DNA of 64,000 nt from Aliidiomarina soli (GTDB taxonomy: Bacteria; Pseudomonadota; Gammaproteobacteria; Enterobacterales; Alteromonadaceae): the NCBI RefSeq assembly GCF_003986975.1, contig NZ_PIPO01000003.1, forward strand, positions 124,001 to 188,000. The letters run 5' to 3'. Below the pieces are notes generated by a model. The model ran no database searches and had not been told where the DNA came from. It was given only the letters and a program-made list of their open reading frames with translations. The position numbers and the translations under genes are program-made. This document shows positions 47,982-55,799 of this stretch, one piece after another. The stretch's first letter is position 1. Every line of letters starts with the position of its first letter.

Positions 47982-49225
47982 TGAACAAAAGAGCAGGGGC
48001 CTTGGCGCTAATCTTTTCTCTGTATATAGGCAGCGCAATTGGCGACACGGCGCCGGCATCTGAAAGTAATGAGAACGGGAATCTTAGCCTTCCTCAAGAT
48101 TGTTTTGATAGCGCAAATACGGTTGAACCCTGCCAGATTTTATATCGCTACGCCGAACTGCTGGGATTTGCCAACATTCCTGACTACGTAGGGTTTATTC
48201 AGAGCATAATCGCCGAAGGGCGCGGTGAGGCAGCGGTAGTCCCGTTACGTGACACTGCTGAGTTTAAGCGATTCATAGCGGTGATGAATAGTGATGAACG
48301 CCCCTCTGTAGCAATGCAACAGGAAATGGCTCAGTTCCTGTCCCACCGTTTCCAGGTGCTCGCCGATGTGCGCCATGCCCAGGATTGGGTATCAATGCAA
48401 ATCCAGGAGGCTTTTTTTCTCCGCTTAGCGGATTTTAACGCCGGGCTTTTCCCCGAGCTTGATGAGCTTGCAGCGATCGAGGCTACTTTTTTGCAAGCGA
48501 ATCCGCGCCTTCCTGAGGTGTTGCGTCAACTTAGTCCCTTGACGGAAGGAGAGGGTATACTTGTCGAGGGCGACGATCCTCCTGAGGTACTGTCCTGGCT
48601 GACGTCCTTATACGGCCTGGATGACGAGTACGCCACCCAGGCTTTACTGCTGGAACTGGTCAATCTAGATAGCTTTGGCGGCAATCCGTTTGATTTAATG
48701 CTGCTTGATCAACGGCCGGGAATAGGCCCTCTGCTCAATTTGCCGCTGGATAGCCCCATCGTGATGACGAAGGCACTGCAGGAGGATATCGCGCTGCTGC
48801 AACAAGCCAGCTCGACCGACACTGCGAACACGCTGCAAAATAGCCATTTTGATGAGCCATTCAGGATCAATAACTTACTTTCCTTACTGGCGTTTGCAGC
48901 AAGAGTGTCAGAGTCTCAACCACGTATTCCCTACGCGCGTTCAACTAGCCTGGTGGATTTGCATGTGTACCTTGAGACTGAGGTGTTTGCTCAATTGATG
49001 GATGAAGCCGGTGCTAGCGAGCATGCCGATGCCAGTATTGTGGCTACGATACTGGCTTTGCGCTCGGGAGCTAGCCTGCCCATAATGGGGAGTCGGCTGG
49101 TGCAGCTGGAAGATGTGCAAAGTGGCAATTATGCGGTGGTAGAACTGACGCCCTTTACCGGGCGTCTTGTCGACGTTCATGTGGCAGGGTATGAGAACAA
49201 CGCAGCCTTCAGCCAGGCTGACTAA
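47981..49225 (+). CDS. Exported protein of unknown function, coupled to uvrB
   Basis: 414 aa with a signal peptide (about 1-22, LALIFSLYIGSAIGD). I do not recognise the family. The mature part is soluble, acidic and mostly helical by composition, with two Cys early on (LPQDCFDSANTVEPCQILYRY) that could form a disulfide. Segments such as YAELLGFANIPDYV and LLNLPLDSPIVMTKALQEDIALL look like helical repeats. The start overlaps the uvrB stop by one base, so it is translated from the uvrB message. A periplasmic protein coupled to a DNA-repair gene is unexpected. Confidence 0.65.
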   Translation: MNKRAGALALIFSLYIGSAIGDTAPASESNENGNLSLPQDCFDSANTVEPCQILYRYAELLGFANIPDYVGFIQSIIAEGRGEAAVVPLRDTAEFKRFIAVMNSDERPSVAMQQEMAQFLSHRFQVLADVRHAQDWVSMQIQEAFFLRLADFNAGLFPELDELAAIEATFLQANPRLPEVLRQLSPLTEGEGILVEGDDPPEVLSWLTSLYGLDDEYATQALLLELVNLDSFGGNPFDLMLLDQRPGIGPLLNLPLDSPIVMTKALQEDIALLQQASSTDTANTLQNSHFDEPFRINNLLSLLAFAARVSESQPRIPYARSTSLVDLHVYLETEVFAQLMDEAGASEHADASIVATILALRSGASLPIMGSRLVQLEDVQSGNYAVVELTPFTGRLVDVHVAGYENNAAFSQAD

Positions 49226-49262
49226 ATTACCAGCAAACAAGTGCTCAAGGCGCAATTTGTTG

Positions 49263-49290
49263 TTGACAGCTTTTCGCCGATCTCTATAAT
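49263..49290 (+). promoter_or_regulatory. Sigma-70 promoter of the tRNA-Val genes
   Basis: Perfect TTGACA (49263-49268), 16 nt, perfect TATAAT (49285-49290), followed by the GC-rich discriminator GCGCCCC. Confidence 0.92.
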
Positions 49291-49315
49291 AGCGCCCCGC
49301 AGTCCAGCGAAATAT

Positions 49316-49391
49316 GGGTGGTTAGCTCAGCTGGGAGAGCATCGCCCTTACAAGGCGAGGGTCACTGGTTCGAGCCCAGTACCACCCACCA
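49316..49391 (+). tRNA. tRNA-Val (UAC), copy 1
   Basis: 76 nt cloverleaf with encoded CCA, anticodon loop CTTACAA (TAC), T-arm GGTTCGAGCC. Very close to E. coli tRNA-Val1. All three copies here are identical. Confidence 0.98.
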
Positions 49392-49437
49392 TTTTGTGGC
49401 TGCAATTTAGACAAGAAATGCTGAGATACACCAAGAT

Positions 49438-49513
49438 GGGTGGTTAGCTCAGCTGGGAGAGCATCGCCCTTACAAGGCGAGGGTCACTGGTTCGAGCCCA
49501 GTACCACCCACCA
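49438..49513 (+). tRNA. tRNA-Val (UAC), copy 2
   Basis: Identical to copy 1; anticodon TAC, encoded CCA; 46 bp spacer from copy 1. Confidence 0.98.
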
Positions 49514-49575
49514 GCATTTCACATATCCCAGGCACGCCTCACAGGCGCTGCCATGACCTCAAGGTCGACCACGAT

Positions 49576-49651
49576 GGGTGGTTAGCTCAGCTGGGAGAGC
49601 ATCGCCCTTACAAGGCGAGGGTCACTGGTTCGAGCCCAGTACCACCCACCA
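49576..49651 (+). tRNA. tRNA-Val (UAC), copy 3
   Basis: Identical to copies 1 and 2; anticodon TAC, encoded CCA. No clear terminator follows; a T/C-rich stretch is all that is seen. Confidence 0.98.
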
Positions 49652-49795
49652 ATTTCTGTCTGTATTATTCTCGTTCTGTTCTATACCAATCTCGCGGCGC
49701 TTAATGGCTGTGGCAAAACCTATGCGCATTGGCGAGTTGACCGCTGAAGGGTGAAAAATCCTTTATCTCAATCGATATTATTGATTTTCATTATT

Positions 49796-49814
49796 AATGA
49801 GAACTATTATCATT
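49796..49814. promoter_or_regulatory. Fur box before the DUF2061 gene
   Basis: TGAGAACTATTATCA (49798-49812) matches the Fur 7-1-7 motif TGATAATNATTATCA at 12 of 14 positions. It overlaps a plausible -10 element (TATTAT, 49805-49810) whose -35 would be TTGATT (49781-49786, 18 nt spacer), so a bound Fur would block transcription of the gene 45 bp downstream. Confidence 0.65.
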
Positions 49815-49858
49815 AAAGATAGTCTATTAAGGTAATCAGGTATTGAGGAGTTGTCGGT

Positions 49859-50074
49859 ATGCATTTCATGAATAAAACACTAACCTTTGCGGTGGTTCAC
49901 TTCTGTGTTGCGTTTACCGTAACCTGGTTGCTGACAGGCAGCTTTGTACTTGGCGGACTGATCGCGATGATTGAGCCTGCGGTCAATACGGTCGCTTACT
50001 TCTTTCATGAGAAAGCCTGGGCCCGTTTTGGCGGCCAGGACCTGGAAAAGCCGGTTACACTTACTATTAAGTAA
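49859..50074 (+). CDS. Small DUF2061-type membrane protein
   Basis: 71 aa with two hydrophobic helices (about 7-25 and 28-48) and the segment IEPAVNTVAYFFHEKAWARFG, characteristic of DUF2061 proteins (unknown function). AGGAG lies 8 nt before the ATG. A Fur box overlaps its probable promoter, which points to expression in iron limitation. The stop codon lies in a 9-bp inverted repeat. Confidence 0.82.
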   Translation: MHFMNKTLTFAVVHFCVAFTVTWLLTGSFVLGGLIAMIEPAVNTVAYFFHEKAWARFGGQDLEKPVTLTIK

Positions 50075-50079
50075 CCGGC
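50050..50079. repeat. Inverted repeat over the DUF2061 stop codon
   Basis: GCCGGTTAC (50050-50058) and GTAACCGGC (50071-50079) are perfectly complementary around a 12-nt loop; the TAA stop is inside the right arm. No U-tract follows on either strand. Possible transcript-end structure between convergent genes. Confidence 0.7.
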
Positions 50080-50093
50080 AGACGGAGAGGGGC

Positions 50094-50684
50094 TTAGTTC
50101 CAGTCGGTCAGCATGACTGCAGTGGGACGGTCATCTGATTGGCCGAGGTATTCGAACTCGAGTGAAATGGTACCGCCATCATTACTCATATCGACCAGTT
50201 GATCACAATTTATGTTCTGCGCACAAACAAAAGACTCATCCAGGAATAAATAGTATCCCTCATTATCTTCATCGATTTGGAAGGTATTATCATTGCGCAA
50301 GAAGACCCCGTCGAAGGAATAAACTGTACCCACTTCATCCTCGCTGCTATCCAGTATTTCAAGCAAACGATATTCGTGCATAGGTCCATCCTCCGGTGGT
50401 TCGGCGTAAGTAACCACTTCAATTCGCGCCGTTACTTGGTAACCCCAACGGAAAGTGAAATCTTCAATCCATGGCGCGGTAGTTTGTTGACCTGATTCGC
50501 GTTCTATGGAATAACCAAGTGAAGTAAAGAATGCTCCATTAAAGATCGCGGGTTGGCCATCAATAACGACAACTTCCCGAGTATAGGTATCGCCTTTTTC
50601 ATCAGACGAATTGCAGCCAGTTAGCAGCACTGCCAACGTCAGACTGCTAACTTTTAGAATCAACGACAATTGAGGTTTGAGCAT
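50094..50684 (-). CDS. Lipoprotein of unknown function, perhaps DUF4377-like
   Basis: 196 aa. Signal peptide with lipobox LLTGC (modified C24) followed by NSSDEKG, so probably outer-membrane directed. In the middle, WIEDFTFRWGYQVTARIEVVTYAEPPEDGPMHEYRLLEIL resembles DUF4377 domains, which often accompany META domains; this is a judgement from pattern only. Two Cys near the C-terminus (VCAQNINCDQL) may pair. Convergent with the DUF2061 gene, with no obvious partner. Confidence 0.65.
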   Translation of the reverse strand: MLKPQLSLILKVSSLTLAVLLTGCNSSDEKGDTYTREVVVIDGQPAIFNGAFFTSLGYSIERESGQQTTAPWIEDFTFRWGYQVTARIEVVTYAEPPEDGPMHEYRLLEILDSSEDEVGTVYSFDGVFLRNDNTFQIDEDNEGYYLFLDESFVCAQNINCDQLVDMSNDGGTISLEFEYLGQSDDRPTAVMLTDWN

Positions 50685-50879
50685 GACAACATCCTTATTT
50701 TGTTTAGGTTGTTTATCGTACTTTCGTGTTGATTAAATGTAAATATGTTACGTTTGGGATTTTTGTAAAGTGAGCGGAGAAAGCGGTCTGTAGCAGTAAT
50801 AAACTCAGCTCTGTATTAAACACAACACGACCCTATACCGCGGTCCATTAGCGCTGTGGTAGACTATCGGCATTTGTAC

Positions 50880-50891
50880 ATTCACGTGAAT
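50880..50891. promoter_or_regulatory. 12-bp palindrome in the gltX leader
   Basis: ATTCACGTGAAT is perfectly self-complementary and lies 18 bp before the gltX ATG. An extended -10-like element (TGGTAGACT) is about 20 bp upstream of it. It could be an operator, but I cannot name a regulator. The rest of 50685-50908 shows nothing I can assign. Confidence 0.35.
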
Positions 50892-50908
50892 CTCAAGGTT
50901 AAGTTTCT

Positions 50909-52318
50909 ATGAGCATAGTCTCTCGTTTTGCGCCAAGTCCTACTGGTTATTTGCATGTTGGTGGAGCTCGTACCGCTCTTTATTCCTGGCTGGTGGCGAA
51001 AGCTGCGGGCGGTAAATTTATTCTACGGATAGAAGATACGGACCGCGAACGTTCAACTCAACCGGCGATTGATGCGATTCTTGAAGGTATGCAGTGGCTG
51101 GGGCTGGATTACGACGAAGGGCCTTATTATCAGACTCAGCGTTTTGAACGCTATCAGCAACTGATCGACCGTTTGCTTGACGAAGGCAAAGCCTATAAAT
51201 GTTACTGCTCGATTGAGCGGTTGGAGAAAATGCGTGAAGAGCAAATGGCTGCAGGTGAGAAACCTCGTTACGACGGTGCCTGTCGCGATCAGGAAGAACA
51301 GCCGGGTAAGCCCTATGTTATCCGTTTTCGTAACCCGCAAGAGGGGTCTGTGATCTTCGATGACCATGTACGTGGACGCATCGAATTTTCCAATCAGGAA
51401 CTGGATGACCTGATTATTGCGCGCACTGATGGCACGCCGACCTACAACTTTTGTGTTGTCGTCGATGACTGGGATATGGGGATCACTCATGTCGTGCGCG
51501 GCGAAGACCATATCAACAATACACCGCGGCAGATTAACATTCTCAAAGCACTTGGCGCGCCTGTGCCTGAGTATGCTCATGTATCGATGATTCTCGGCGA
51601 CGACGGTAAGAAACTGTCAAAGCGCCATGGCGCGGTAAGTGTCATGGAATACCGTGACAACGGCTACTTACCGCAGGCATTGCTGAACTACCTGGTTCGG
51701 CTCGGTTGGTCCCATGGTGACCAGGAAGTCTTTTCGGTTGATGAGATGATTAAGTTGTTCAAATTGTCGGATATCAACAAGGCGGCCTCGGCATTTAATA
51801 CCGAAAAATTGAACTGGCTGAACCAGCATTATATGAAGTCACTGCCCGCCGACGAAGTTGCCACCGAGCTTGCCTGGCATTTTAATAAGCTAGGGGTCGA
51901 TACCAGTGACGGCCCAGCGTTGACTGACATTGTCAGCCTGCAGGCGGAACGTGTTAAAACGTTGAAAGAAATGGCTGAGATTAGTCGCTATTTCTTTGAG
52001 CAAGTGACTGAATTTGAAGCTGGTGCCGCGAAAAAGCATTTGCGCCCAGTGGCCGGAGCTGCTTTAGCGCTGGTTCGCGATAAACTAGCCGACTTGACGT
52101 CATGGAACCAGGACGGCATTCAGCAGGCCATTCAGGCTACCTGTAGTGAGCTTGATATTGGTATGGGTAAAGTTGGTATGCCATTACGTGTAGCTGCCAC
52201 TGGCGGTGGTAATTCACCCTCACTGGATGCGACATTGGCTGCATTACCACAAGCAACCGTGGTGGCACGGATTAACCTAGCGTTAGAATTTATAAAAGCG
52301 CGGGAGGAGCAAAGCTAA
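50909..52318 (+). CDS. gltX: Glutamyl-tRNA synthetase
   Basis: Class-I aminoacyl-tRNA synthetase. The HIGH-type motif is in [17 protein letters not shown] (7-23) and the KMSKS-type motif in [13 protein letters not shown] (about 235). A Cys cluster ([10 protein letters not shown] and GACRD) may bind zinc as in E. coli GltX. 469 aa. It is near a tRNA-Glu cluster, a fitting but probably accidental neighbour. Followed after 1 bp by the carbonic anhydrase gene. Confidence 0.97.
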   Translation: MSIVSRFAPSPTGYLHVGGARTALYSWLVAKAAGGKFILRIEDTDRERSTQPAIDAILEGMQWLGLDYDEGPYYQTQRFERYQQLIDRLLDEGKAYKCYCSIERLEKMREEQMAAGEKPRYDGACRDQEEQPGKPYVIRFRNPQEGSVIFDDHVRGRIEFSNQELDDLIIARTDGTPTYNFCVVVDDWDMGITHVVRGEDHINNTPRQINILKALGAPVPEYAHVSMILGDDGKKLSKRHGAVSVMEYRDNGYLPQALLNYLVRLGWSHGDQEVFSVDEMIKLFKLSDINKAASAFNTEKLNWLNQHYMKSLPADEVATELAWHFNKLGVDTSDGPALTDIVSLQAERVKTLKEMAEISRYFFEQVTEFEAGAAKKHLRPVAGAALALVRDKLADLTSWNQDGIQQAIQATCSELDIGMGKVGMPLRVAATGGGNSPSLDATLAALPQATVVARINLALEFIKAREEQS

Positions 52319-52319
52319 A

Positions 52320-52964
52320 ATGCCGAAAGTAAAAGAACTCATTAATAACAATAAGGAGTGGGCCAAGCGTAAGATTGAAGAAGATCCTGATTTCTTCAAC
52401 CGCCTGGTCAATCAGCAAAAACCTGAGTACCTTTGGATTGGCTGTTCTGACAGTCGGGTGCCTGCAAATCAGATCGTAGGAATGGCGCCTGGTGAACTTT
52501 TTGTGCATCGGAATGTGGCTAATCAGATTGTACAAACTGACTTTAATTGCCTGTCTGTGGTGCAATTTGCGGTAGACGCCCTGAAAGTTAAACATATCCT
52601 TGTGGTCGGCCACTATGGCTGTGGTGGCGTGGCGGCGGCGATGGACAACAGCGCACACGGCCTGGTTGATAACTGGCTGTTTCCGATCAAAGACATTTTC
52701 CGTGAGAATCGGCGAGAGCTTGAAGGTTTGCCGTATGATCCGCGATTAGATCGCTTATGTGAGCTGAACGTCATCGAACAGGTACGTAACCTGGCCAAAA
52801 GTCACACTATCCAGGAAGCCTGGAATCGTGGTCAGGAGCTCACTATTCATGGCTGGATATACAGCGTAAAAGACGGCCTGGTTCGCGATCTTGACGTGAC
52901 TATGTCGGACCGTGAAGGGGTAGAGCGGATCTACCATTTCGACTGTCCAAATGGTGATTGCTAA
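52320..52964 (+). CDS. can: Beta-class carbonic anhydrase
   Basis: Interconverts CO2 and bicarbonate. Zinc ligands C42 (GCSDSRV, with the D44/R46 dyad), H98 and C101 (VVGHYGCGG) are present. 214 aa, similar to E. coli Can (220 aa). It starts one base after the gltX stop, with GGAGG inside the end of gltX as ribosome site, so the two are likely co-transcribed. Confidence 0.96.
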   Translation: MPKVKELINNNKEWAKRKIEEDPDFFNRLVNQQKPEYLWIGCSDSRVPANQIVGMAPGELFVHRNVANQIVQTDFNCLSVVQFAVDALKVKHILVVGHYGCGGVAAAMDNSAHGLVDNWLFPIKDIFRENRRELEGLPYDPRLDRLCELNVIEQVRNLAKSHTIQEAWNRGQELTIHGWIYSVKDGLVRDLDVTMSDREGVERIYHFDCPNGDC

Positions 52965-53093
52965 CCAGCGACAGGGGAGCCGTTTGCGGGATCGTTTAGG
53001 TGAAAGAAAACTTGTCAAAACGCAGCTTTTTGATTGTTTTTGCGTCGAATTGTTAAAAAATTGACCGAATAGAAAGAAGTTACGAAAAAAGTA

Positions 53094-53121
53094 TTGACAG
53101 TTTTTTAGTGACCCTTATAAT
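53094..53121 (+). promoter_or_regulatory. Sigma-70 promoter of the tRNA-Ala/tRNA-Glu cluster
   Basis: Perfect TTGACA (53094-53099), 16 nt, perfect TATAAT (53116-53121), then the discriminator TCGCCCCGC. It starts a stable-RNA transcript reaching at least the first tRNA-Glu genes. Confidence 0.92.
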
Positions 53122-53172
53122 TCGCCCCGCTGTCAGGGTAAAGCAATCGGTGAAGCGATTGTTTATCAGGAT

Positions 53173-53248
<76 letters not shown>

Positions 53249-53270
53249 AACCTGTCATAACTGAGTCCGG

Positions 53271-53346
53271 GTCCCCATCGTCTAGAGGCCTAGGACACCG
53301 CCCTTTCACGGCGGTAACAGGGGTTCGAATCCCCTTGGGGACGCCA
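53271..53346 (+). tRNA. tRNA-Glu (UUC), copy 1
   Basis: 76 nt with encoded CCA, anticodon loop CTTTCAC (TTC), acceptor GTCCCCA/TGGGGAC, T-arm GGTTCGAATCC. 22 bp after tRNA-Ala. Confidence 0.98.
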
Positions 53347-53464
53347 TCTTTTATGTGCCTTTGGCACTAAAAAGAAGATCTTGTGGTATGCGTGAGTGCG
53401 AGTAAAACAGCGCAAGGGCAACACAAGGTAAACGTGACTTAGTTAACAGCGATTGAAATTTTGC

Positions 53465-53540
53465 GTCCCCATCGTCTAGAGGCCTAGGACACCGCCCTTT
53501 CACGGCGGTAACAGGGGTTCGAATCCCCTTGGGGACGCCA
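53465..53540 (+). tRNA. tRNA-Glu (UUC), copy 2
   Basis: Identical to copy 1. The 118-bp spacer from copy 1 contains a GTGCC-TTT-GGCAC hairpin (53354-53366) of unknown role. Its 3' flank (CTTTCAATAT) is shared with the degenerate copy that follows. Confidence 0.97.
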
Positions 53541-53590
53541 CTTTCAATATGAACAACGGCACATGCCGTGAGATTGGCCGCCGTGAGGCG

Positions 53591-53660
53591 GTGCCCCAGG
53601 GACACCGCGCCAAGCTTTGGCACGGCAATACCAGGGGTACGCATTCCTTTGGGGACGCCA
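53591..53660 (+). pseudogene. Degenerate tRNA-Glu copy 1 (no D-arm)
   Basis: Compared with the intact tRNA-Glu it keeps GGACACCGC, CACGGC, most of the T-arm (CAGGGGTACGCATTCC) and TTGGGGACGCCA, but the D-arm is missing, the anticodon arm is replaced by CCAAGCTTTGG, and the acceptor is shifted. It cannot form a normal cloverleaf. Its 3' flank repeats that of intact copy 2. Confidence 0.8.
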
Positions 53661-53685
53661 CTTTCAATATCAACAGCAGTCCAGG

Positions 53686-53761
53686 GTCCCCATCGTCTAG
53701 AGGCCTAGGACACCGCCCTTTCACGGCGGTAACAGGGGTTCGAATCCCCTTGGGGACGCCA
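53686..53761 (+). tRNA. tRNA-Glu (UUC), copy 3
   Basis: Identical to copies 1 and 2, encoded CCA. Its 3' flank (CTTCTTGAA) is shared with the second degenerate copy. Confidence 0.97.
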
Positions 53762-53809
53762 CTTCTTGAATTCATATCTATTTCTCTGTTTGAGCGTTGC
53801 CGTGAAGGC

Positions 53810-53881
53810 GTTGTCTTGAGGACACCGCGCTGAACCTTTGGCACGGCGGTAACAGGGGTTCGAATCCCCTTGGGGACGCCA
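53810..53881 (+). pseudogene. Degenerate tRNA-Glu copy 2 (intact 3' half)
   Basis: The 3' part from CACGGCGGTAAC to the CCA (53842-53881) is identical to intact tRNA-Glu. The 5' half is replaced: no D-arm, a CCTTTGG segment in place of the anticodon arm, and a 5' end that cannot pair with GGGGAC. It shares GCCGTGA and GGACACCGCGC with the first degenerate copy, so both derive from one altered ancestor or one conversion. Confidence 0.82.
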
Positions 53882-53985
53882 CTTCTTGAAATCTTACCTG
53901 CCACAATTCTTTTGTTTCAACATCCAAGTCGTTAAGTTGTTCGTATACAATGCCTTAAACCAAACAAGTTGAGTGAGGCGCAGGC

Positions 53986-54726
53986 ATGGCAGTAACCCCC
54001 CCCGTAGCAGTAATCAGTGGCGCAAGCCAGCGACTCGGTCTACATATGACCCGATCGTTGTTAGCCAACGACTGGAAAGTGATAGTGCTGACACGCAGCT
54101 TCAGTGGAGAACTTGCTGCGTTAACGAATGACACCGCCACAGACCCGGATAAGTTAATTGGTGTTGAGTTTGATGCCCTTGATGACGCCAGCGTCAGCCA
54201 CGCCATTGAGACTATCCAGCAGCACACTAAGCACATTGAGCTGCTACTCCACAACGCTTCTATTTATGAAAAAGACAGTGCCCATGAAGGGCAGCTGGAA
54301 GACTTTTACGACGCCCTTTATCAGATCCACATGAAGTTGCCCGCACGCCTCAATAGCAGCTTAAGCAAGCAGCTTAGGGAGAGTATTCTGGACCACGGCA
54401 ATGTGATTCATATAACTGATATTTACGTCGATAATCCCAATGCTGACTATGCACTGTACTGCTCAACGAAAGCGGGCTCAGAAAACCTGATGAAGAGTTT
54501 TGCCAAGCGGCTGGCACCTAAGGTGCGGGTTAACGCCATACAGCCAGGGCCGGTTAAGTTTTTACCTGAGCATAGTGCGGGTGAACAATCTAAAGTCTTA
54601 GCAGAGACTCTGCTCGCGGTCGAAGGTGGATTCGAAGCATTGGAAAAGGCGATCTACGCTATCCTCGACAACCATTACATGACCGCCAGCGTGGTTCGTG
54701 TAGACGGTGGCCGCGCGCTGGCCTAG
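53986..54726 (+). CDS. folM: Short-chain dehydrogenase, FolM-like dihydromonapterin reductase
   Basis: 246 aa Rossmann-fold SDR: cofactor loop SGASQRLGLH (11-20), LLHNAS (NNAG equivalent), and the catalytic YCSTKAG (Tyr and Lys four apart). The RLG loop is as in FolM and pteridine reductases that use NADPH. Its convergent neighbour is folK, which supports a pterin role; E. coli FolM reduces dihydromonapterin. Its last 129 bp overlap folK on the other strand. Confidence 0.78.
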   Translation: MAVTPPVAVISGASQRLGLHMTRSLLANDWKVIVLTRSFSGELAALTNDTATDPDKLIGVEFDALDDASVSHAIETIQQHTKHIELLLHNASIYEKDSAHEGQLEDFYDALYQIHMKLPARLNSSLSKQLRESILDHGNVIHITDIYVDNPNADYALYCSTKAGSENLMKSFAKRLAPKVRVNAIQPGPVKFLPEHSAGEQSKVLAETLLAVEGGFEALEKAIYAILDNHYMTASVVRVDGGRALA

Positions 54727-55170
54727 CTGGTGTCCCCATAAGGAAACAGGGTGAGTCGTCGAGCTGAGACTCTCCGCCGATCTCTCAGCTGAGGCAAGCA
54801 CCTGGCGCACATAGGGTTCAGTAAAACACTTGAGGACGCTGGGGTTCAACTGACTTTGCTGGGCTAAAATATCGATATCAAGCGGTCGGTCTTTGATACT
54901 GCTTAGCGGATCGTTGCGGTTCCGGCCCAGGCTTTCCTCAAGCTCATTACACCAGGCTTTCAACTGCTCTGGTGTCCAGTTACTTTCAATCACGACCAGT
55001 GTATTGAGGAATCTCCGTTGACTTTCGATCGAGACCGGCTCGGTTTCAATTATTGGCCATAGTATTATCTGCGCAAACTGTGCTTGCAGTTTGTGTAGTG
55101 CAGTCTGCAAATTAGGGGTGGGTTGCAGATTACTGCCAAGTCCGAGGAAGTAGTAATAGCCTGCTGTCAT
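54598..55170 (-). CDS. folK: 2-amino-4-hydroxy-6-hydroxymethyldihydropteridine pyrophosphokinase
   Basis: HPPK of folate synthesis: FLGLGSNL (8-15) at the start, the pterin/ATP site ESLGRNRND and the magnesium-binding KDRPLDIDIL. 190 aa, about 30 longer than E. coli HPPK; the extra C-terminal part (HAGGHVMVVEDSVDRLF onward) is antisense to the end of the folM-like gene and is not family-typical. It overlaps tesA by 4 bp, so the two form an operon. Confidence 0.9.
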   Translation of the reverse strand: MTAGYYYFLGLGSNLQPTPNLQTALHKLQAQFAQIILWPIIETEPVSIESQRRFLNTLVVIESNWTPEQLKAWCNELEESLGRNRNDPLSSIKDRPLDIDILAQQSQLNPSVLKCFTEPYVRQVLASAERSAESLSSTTHPVSLWGHQLGQRAATVYTNHAGGHVMVVEDSVDRLFQCFESTFDREQSLC

Positions 55171-55799
55171 TCGCTGGCTGCCTGTTCAGCGATAGCCCGC
55201 AATTGGGGCTCCATGATATCAGCAATGGCCTCCTGGGCCTGCAGGTTGGGGTGAATGCCGTCGCTTTGCATCAACCCGGGGTCAGTGGCAATATCAAGCA
55301 TGAAAAAGGGCACCAGCTCGATATTATGCTGCTCGGCAATGTCAGCAAACAAGCTACGGAACTGGTCGGTGTAGCGTGGACCCATGTTGGGCGGAATTTC
55401 GATTTGGCTGAGTGCGACATGAATATCACGGTTTTGCAGATAGTGAATCATTTCGCTCAGATTGCTGCGAATACTGTCGATTTGGAATCCACGCAGGCCG
55501 TCATTGCCGCCGAGTTCAATAAAAACAGCGTCTGGTTGATGGCGTTCAACCACCTCGGCAAGGCGTCTTAACCCGCCCTGAGTGGTATCACCACTAATAC
55601 TGGCGTTAATAATACTGTATTCTGGATAGTCCTGTTGCCAGCGGCGTTCGATTTCAGCGACCCAGGTGTCGGCTTGAGAAATGCCATAGCCAGCGCTGAG
55701 GCTGTCACCAAAAATTAAAAGTGAAACATTTGCGCTTGCCGGCCGTATAACCAGCAAAAGCACGAGCATTGAGCTGACATAAAGGAATTTTTTCATCAT
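55167..55799 (-). CDS. tesA: Arylesterase / acyl-CoA thioesterase I
   Basis: Periplasmic SGNH hydrolase. A signal peptide (about 1-23, ending ASAN) is followed by Block I LIFGDSLSAGYG with the nucleophile Ser, Block III ELGGNDGLRG and Block V SDGIHPN with the Asp/His pair. 210 aa from the ATG at 55799; the frame extends to a TTG at 55811 that would overlap the divergent gene. It is divergent from ybbA with start codons touching, as in E. coli tesA/ybbA. Confidence 0.93.
   Translation of the reverse strand: MMKKFLYVSSMLVLLLVIRPASANVSLLIFGDSLSAGYGISQADTWVAEIERRWQQDYPEYSIINASISGDTTQGGLRRLAEVVERHQPDAVFIELGGNDGLRGFQIDSIRSNLSEMIHYLQNRDIHVALSQIEIPPNMGPRYTDQFRSLFADIAEQHNIELVPFFMLDIATDPGLMQSDGIHPNLQAQEAIADIMEPQLRAIAEQAASE

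Noticed and set aside
49241-49447. Open frame containing WLAQLGEHRPYKARVTGSSP
   Set aside because: It is the in-frame reading of tRNA-Val copy 1.
53351-53904. Open frames with the sequence GVPKGIRTPVTAV on the minus strand
   Set aside because: They are antisense translations of the tRNA-Glu repeats, a well-known false protein in databases.
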